This document shows, one piece after another, positions 60,508-64,000 of a stretch of 64,000 nt of DNA. The DNA is from Streptomyces parvus (lineage in GTDB: Bacteria; Actinomycetota; Actinomycetes; Streptomycetales; Streptomycetaceae): assembly GCF_032121415.1 (NCBI RefSeq), contig NZ_CP135079.1:4464001-4528000 (forward strand), read 5' to 3'. The position numbers and the translations under genes were made by a program. Every line of letters begins with the position of its first letter. The stretch's first letter is position 1. The notes beneath the pieces are model-generated. The model was not told where the DNA came from. It saw nothing but the letters and a program-made list of their open reading frames with translations, and ran no database searches.

Positions 60508-63126
60508 TCATGTCTTGAGGGCCAGGGCCTCGGACAGCGCCCCCAGCGTCGGCGTCAGATACAGCTGGCGCAGCGGTATACCGGGCAGCCCGCGCTCCCG
60601 GGCGAGCGCGCCGATGCGGATCGCGTACAGCGAATTGCCGCCCAGATCCCAGAAGTCGTCGTCCGGACCGATCGCCTCGACGCCGAGCACGTCACACCAG
60701 ATGGCGGCGAGGGCGGCGGCCGGACCGGCCTCGTGGGCCGCTGCGGCCGGTGCTGGTGCCGGGACAGGAGCTGAGGCAGGGGCGGGAGCCGTCACCGGAT
60801 CTCCCCGCCTCCCGGGCGCGGGCAGCCGGGCCGGGTCCAGCTTGCCGTTCGCGGTGAGGGGGAGGGCCGGCAGCACGGTCACCGTCGCGGGCACCATGTG
60901 CGGCGGCAGCAGCCGGGCTGCCCGCTCCCGTACGGGACCGGGGTCCTCACCCGCCCCCGGGGCCGGAACCACGTACGCGTCGATCCGCACGGCCGCCGCG
61001 TCCCCGGTGTCGCCGCCGGTCACGGAGACCGCCGCCGCCGACACCGCCGGGTCCTCCAGCAGCACGTGCCGGATCTCGCCCGGCTCGATCCGGAAGCCCC
61101 GCACCTTCACCTGGTCGTCGATCCTGCCCAGGTGTTCCAACGTTCCGTCGGGGAGCAGCCGCCCCAGGTCCCCGCTGCGGTAGAGCCGCCGCCCGGCCGG
61201 GTCCAGGGGGTCCGGGACGAAGCGTTCGGCGGTCAGGGCGGGCCGGTTCAGGTAGCCGAGCGCCACGCCCGCCCCGCCCACCACGATCTCCCCGGGCGCA
61301 CCCGGCGGCACCGGCCGCCCGTGCGCGTCCAGGACCCGGACCGACCAGCCGGGCAGCGGCCGCCCCACGGTCCGGGAACCGGAGAGCGCCTCCCGGCGGG
61401 TCACCGTGGCGGCCGTGACATGGACGGTGGTCTCGGTGATCCCGTACATGTTGACCAGCCGGCAGCGGTCCTCCGGGTGCCGGTCGAACCAGTCCAGCAG
61501 CGGCCGGGCGTCCAGCGGTTCGCCGCCCAGCACCACGAGGCGCGGGGCGGATTGCCCGTCGGCGGCCCGGTCGGCCGCCGCGAGCTGGGCGAACGCCGAG
61601 GGGGTCTGGCTCAGCACGCTCACCCGCTCCCGGACCAGCAGCGCGTGGAAGTCCTCCGGGGAGCGGGTGGTCCAGTGGTCCACGACCACCAGCCGCCCGC
61701 CCGTCAGCAGCGCGCCCCAGATCTCCCACACCGAGAAGTCGAACGCCGCCGAGTGGAAGCACGTCCAGGTGTCGTCGGGGGAGAGCCCGAAGTCCTCGCG
61801 GACCGCGTCCACCAGGGCCGTGACGTTGGCGTGCGGGACGAGGACCCCCTTGGGGCGGCCGGTCGAGCCCGAGGTGTGGATGACGTACGCGGGCGAGCCC
61901 GGCCTTCCGCGGGGTGCGGCGGGGCGGGGCGGGTGGCCGGTGAGGGGCGCCGGGTCCTCGACCGTCAGCCGCACCCCGGCGTCCCGTGCGGTGCGCTCCC
62001 GCCGGACCGCCGGATGCTCCGGATCCAGCGGTACGTGGACGGCGTCCGCCTTCAGCACGGCGAGCATCGCCGCCACCAGGTCCGTCGAGCGGGGCAGGCA
62101 GAGCCCGACCAGATCACCGGGGCGGACCCCGTGGGCGTACAGACCGTCGGCCAACGCCTCGGCACGGGCGTCCAGTTCGCCGTAGGAGAGCGTGGTGGAC
62201 CCGGCGGTGAGCGCGGGGGCGTCGGGGCGGGCGGCAGCCCGCGCGGCGAAGGCTTCGTCGATGCGGAGGGGGGAGGGGGCCGGGGGCGCGGGGCGGGCTC
62301 CGAGGGTCAGTTGTTCGGCCGACTCCGCCTCGCTCAGCGGATCCAGCCGAGAGAGCGGGGTGGTGGCCGGGCGGACCAGCAACTGGTGCCGGATGCGCTC
62401 CACTTGCCGGACCGGTACGGGAAGGGCGTCCCGGCCGGCCGGCAGGGCGGCGGGCCCGTCGCCCGCCATCACCTCCAGCGAGGGCGGCTCCTCCCCGTCG
62501 GCCGGGGCGGCCGGCTCGGTGGCCAGCAGCTCCGCGACCGTACGGCCGGGGGACAGGTCCGCCGGGAATACCGCGTACCCGTCGAGCGGCCCCAGTGCGT
62601 ACGGCGGCCGGTCCCGGGCGGGCGCGGGGACGGTGACGCGCACCGCGGTCGCCCCCTCGTACCGCCCGACGGTGAGCGCGAGCGCGGAGGCGAGGCGGCG
62701 GGTCTCCTCGTCGAGGCGCAGGTCGAGCGGGAGCGGCCCGGCGAGCGGCGTCACCGCATCCGGGGCCTGATCGCCCCGCAGCACCCGGGCGACGACCCGC
62801 AGCGAACGCGCGTCCAGAGCGGATGCGTCGGCCGTCAGGACGAGATCGGGGCCCGCGGCCGCCCCTTCCCGCCGCTCGTCCGCGTACCGCAGCAGCACCG
62901 CGCGCAGCCGGTGGCCGGATGCGACGGGGCGGCTCGCCTCGGCCGCACGCCGTCGGGCCGCCGCGCCGGATGCGGCCGGGGCGGGCACGGACTCCGTCCA
63001 GAGCCGGGGGTGGCGGCGGTCCCCGGGCCACCACAGCTCGGCCGCCGCCGTGAGGGTGGCGGCAAGCGCGGCGTCGGTGGTGGCCGAGGGCAGGCGGACC
63101 GTCAGGCTGTGCTGGGCAGGCGGCAC
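60508..63126 (-). CDS. Single-module nonribosomal peptide synthetase (degenerate C, A, T)
   Basis: 872 residues from GTG 63126 with GGAGG upstream. The first 270 residues resemble a condensation domain but the HHxxxDG site is absent (TADASALDA at the equivalent place). The adenylation domain (about 285-790) has HTSGSTGRPKGV, FDFSVWEIW, NMYGITETTVHVT, YRSGDLGRL and TANGKLD. The specificity residues read D-F-W-S-V-G-M-V-H-K, closest to threonine-type codes. A carrier domain ends the protein (FWDLGGNSLYAIRI, pantetheine Ser). It should load a threonine-like amino acid in trans. Partner genes lie beyond the window. Confidence 0.9.
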   Translation of the reverse strand: MPPAQHSLTVRLPSATTDAALAATLTAAAELWWPGDRRHPRLWTESVPAPAASGAAARRRAAEASRPVASGHRLRAVLLRYADERREGAAAGPDLVLTADASALDARSLRVVARVLRGDQAPDAVTPLAGPLPLDLRLDEETRRLASALALTVGRYEGATAVRVTVPAPARDRPPYALGPLDGYAVFPADLSPGRTVAELLATEPAAPADGEEPPSLEVMAGDGPAALPAGRDALPVPVRQVERIRHQLLVRPATTPLSRLDPLSEAESAEQLTLGARPAPPAPSPLRIDEAFAARAAARPDAPALTAGSTTLSYGELDARAEALADGLYAHGVRPGDLVGLCLPRSTDLVAAMLAVLKADAVHVPLDPEHPAVRRERTARDAGVRLTVEDPAPLTGHPPRPAAPRGRPGSPAYVIHTSGSTGRPKGVLVPHANVTALVDAVREDFGLSPDDTWTCFHSAAFDFSVWEIWGALLTGGRLVVVDHWTTRSPEDFHALLVRERVSVLSQTPSAFAQLAAADRAADGQSAPRLVVLGGEPLDARPLLDWFDRHPEDRCRLVNMYGITETTVHVTAATVTRREALSGSRTVGRPLPGWSVRVLDAHGRPVPPGAPGEIVVGGAGVALGYLNRPALTAERFVPDPLDPAGRRLYRSGDLGRLLPDGTLEHLGRIDDQVKVRGFRIEPGEIRHVLLEDPAVSAAAVSVTGGDTGDAAAVRIDAYVVPAPGAGEDPGPVRERAARLLPPHMVPATVTVLPALPLTANGKLDPARLPAPGRRGDPVTAPAPASAPVPAPAPAAAAHEAGPAAALAAIWCDVLGVEAIGPDDDFWDLGGNSLYAIRIGALARERGLPGIPLRQLYLTPTLGALSEALALKT

Positions 63127-63163
63127 GTGCGCAACTCCTCCGAGGCGAAAGGGAGACAGGGGG

Positions 63164-64000
63164 TCAGCGGGCGGTGAAACCGCCGTCCACGGTGACCACG
63201 CTGCCGGTCACCTGCCGGGATGCGTCCGTGGCCAGCCAGAGCACCGCGTCCGCCACATCGCCCGGCTCCACGAGCGCGTTCATCGGCTGGTCCCGCACGA
63301 AGGCCTCCTCGTGCTCCGCCACCGGCACCTCCAGCGCGCGGGCGATCTCCGCCAGCATCCGGCCCTCCATCGCCTCGTCGTCGCGCACCGAGCCCGGACA
63401 GACCGCGTTGACCCGGACCTTGCGGGGCGCGTAGTCCAGGGCCACCGCTTTCGTCAGGCCCACCAGACCGTGCTTCGCCGCGACGTACCCCGCGAAGTGC
63501 CGGTAGCCCACCAGCCCCGCCGTCGAGGCGACGTTGACGATCGAACCGGACCCCTGGGCGACCATCCGGGCCCCCACCGCACGGATCGCCCGCCACGCGC
63601 CACCCAGGTCGACATCGATCATCAGCTGCCATTCGGCCTCGGTGATCTCGTGCGCCGGTCGGCCCGAAGGAGCGGCGATACCCGCGTTGTTGACCAGGAC
63701 GTCGATGCGCCCGAACCGCTCCTCCGTCGCCTCCGCCGCAGCCTCCAGCGCCGCCAGGTCCCGCACATCGGCCTGCCGGGTCAGCACGGCGGACCCCGCC
63801 TCGCGGCAGAGGTCCGCGGTGTGGGCGAGCTGCGAGGCCGAGCCGAGCGGGTACGGCACCCCGGGCAGCTCGCCCGCCACGTCCAGCAGCATCAGGTCCG
63901 CCCCCTCACGGGCGAACGCCAGGGCGCAGGCCCGGCCGAGACCGCGCGCCGCCCCCGTGACCACCGCAGACCGCCCGGCCAGCCGCCCCGCGCCACGGCC
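63164..64000 (-). CDS. Short-chain dehydrogenase/reductase, mycofactocin-coupled type (partial)
   Basis: Partial: the frame is open to the window end, so the start is outside. Rossmann motif VTGAARGLGRA, NNAGI, catalytic SerTyrLys of VASTAG and YVAAK, and NAVCPGSV. An insertion containing VPYPLGSASQLAHTADLCREAGSAVLTRQADVRD (position about 40-75) is typical of mycofactocin-coupled SDRs, which keep NAD(H) bound. It is separated by 37 bp from the NRPS gene and reads the same way, so it probably tailors that product. Confidence 0.84.
   Translation of the reverse strand, partial: GRGAGRLAGRSAVVTGAARGLGRACALAFAREGADLMLLDVAGELPGVPYPLGSASQLAHTADLCREAGSAVLTRQADVRDLAALEAAAEATEERFGRIDVLVNNAGIAAPSGRPAHEITEAEWQLMIDVDLGGAWRAIRAVGARMVAQGSGSIVNVASTAGLVGYRHFAGYVAAKHGLVGLTKAVALDYAPRKVRVNAVCPGSVRDDEAMEGRMLAEIARALEVPVAEHEEAFVRDQPMNALVEPGDVADAVLWLATDASRQVTGSVVTVDGGFTAR

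Overview
The window is GC-rich actinobacterial chromosome, almost certainly Streptomyces or a close relative. Signs are the very high third-position GC, frequent GTG/TTG starts, a single TTA codon among about 55 genes, a DasR-type operator at a chitinase, a 6C-type small RNA, a Tad/Flp pilus locus of the Streptomyces arrangement, and LuxR/TetR/PadR/IclR regulators. I found no rRNA, tRNA, CRISPR array, insertion sequence or prophage gene. Most of it looks like conserved core chromosome; the last 3.5 kb is the edge of a nonribosomal peptide gene cluster that continues past the window.

Layout. 1-2.9 kb: secreted S1 protease, then a TetR repressor divergent from a siderophore-interacting flavoprotein. 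2.9-9.9 kb: a compact divergent catabolic cluster (D-aminoacylase, DSD1-family PLP dehydratase, KDG-type sugar kinase, IclR regulator, RidA, GntP permease) that fits import and breakdown of (N-acetyl-)D-glucosaminate to KDPG. 9.9-14 kb: an N-terminally truncated methyltransferase, an Nramp-related transporter and a GH18 chitinase with a dre site. 14.5-26.6 kb: Tad/Flp pilus locus (CpaB, CpaE, two TadE-like proteins, CpaF, TadB, TadC, histidine kinase, LuxR-type regulator, Flp pilin, TadG-like protein, lipoprotein, OmpA-domain protein).

26.9-36.4 kb: mostly uncharacterised genes, but with two more parts of the pilus system: a 679-aa polytopic membrane protein with an internal Flp-type prepilin signal and a large extracellular domain (29279-31318), and the prepilin peptidase (34009-34893). 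A small gene with a TTA codon lies at 35957-36403. 36.5-46.8 kb: winged-helix protein, 6C RNA, aldo/keto reductase, cis-prenyltransferase, PIN-PhoH ATPase, lytic transglycosylase, AI-2E family permease, and the ahpC-ahpD operon divergent from oxyR. 46.8-51.8 kb: padR-ABC operon and an SPFH/ribbon-helix-helix operon. 52-60.4 kb: class A PBP, SpoIIE-type phosphatase/kinase, FomD-like protein, fumarase C and a secreted SGNH hydrolase with a ricin-type lectin. 60.5-64 kb: single-module NRPS (degenerate condensation domain, threonine-like A-domain code, carrier domain) and a mycofactocin-type SDR.

Functional themes: sugar-acid/amino-sugar salvage next to a chitinase, surface appendage assembly by a dispersed Tad system, peroxide defence under OxyR, and envelope synthesis/remodelling (UppS, PBP, transglycosylase).
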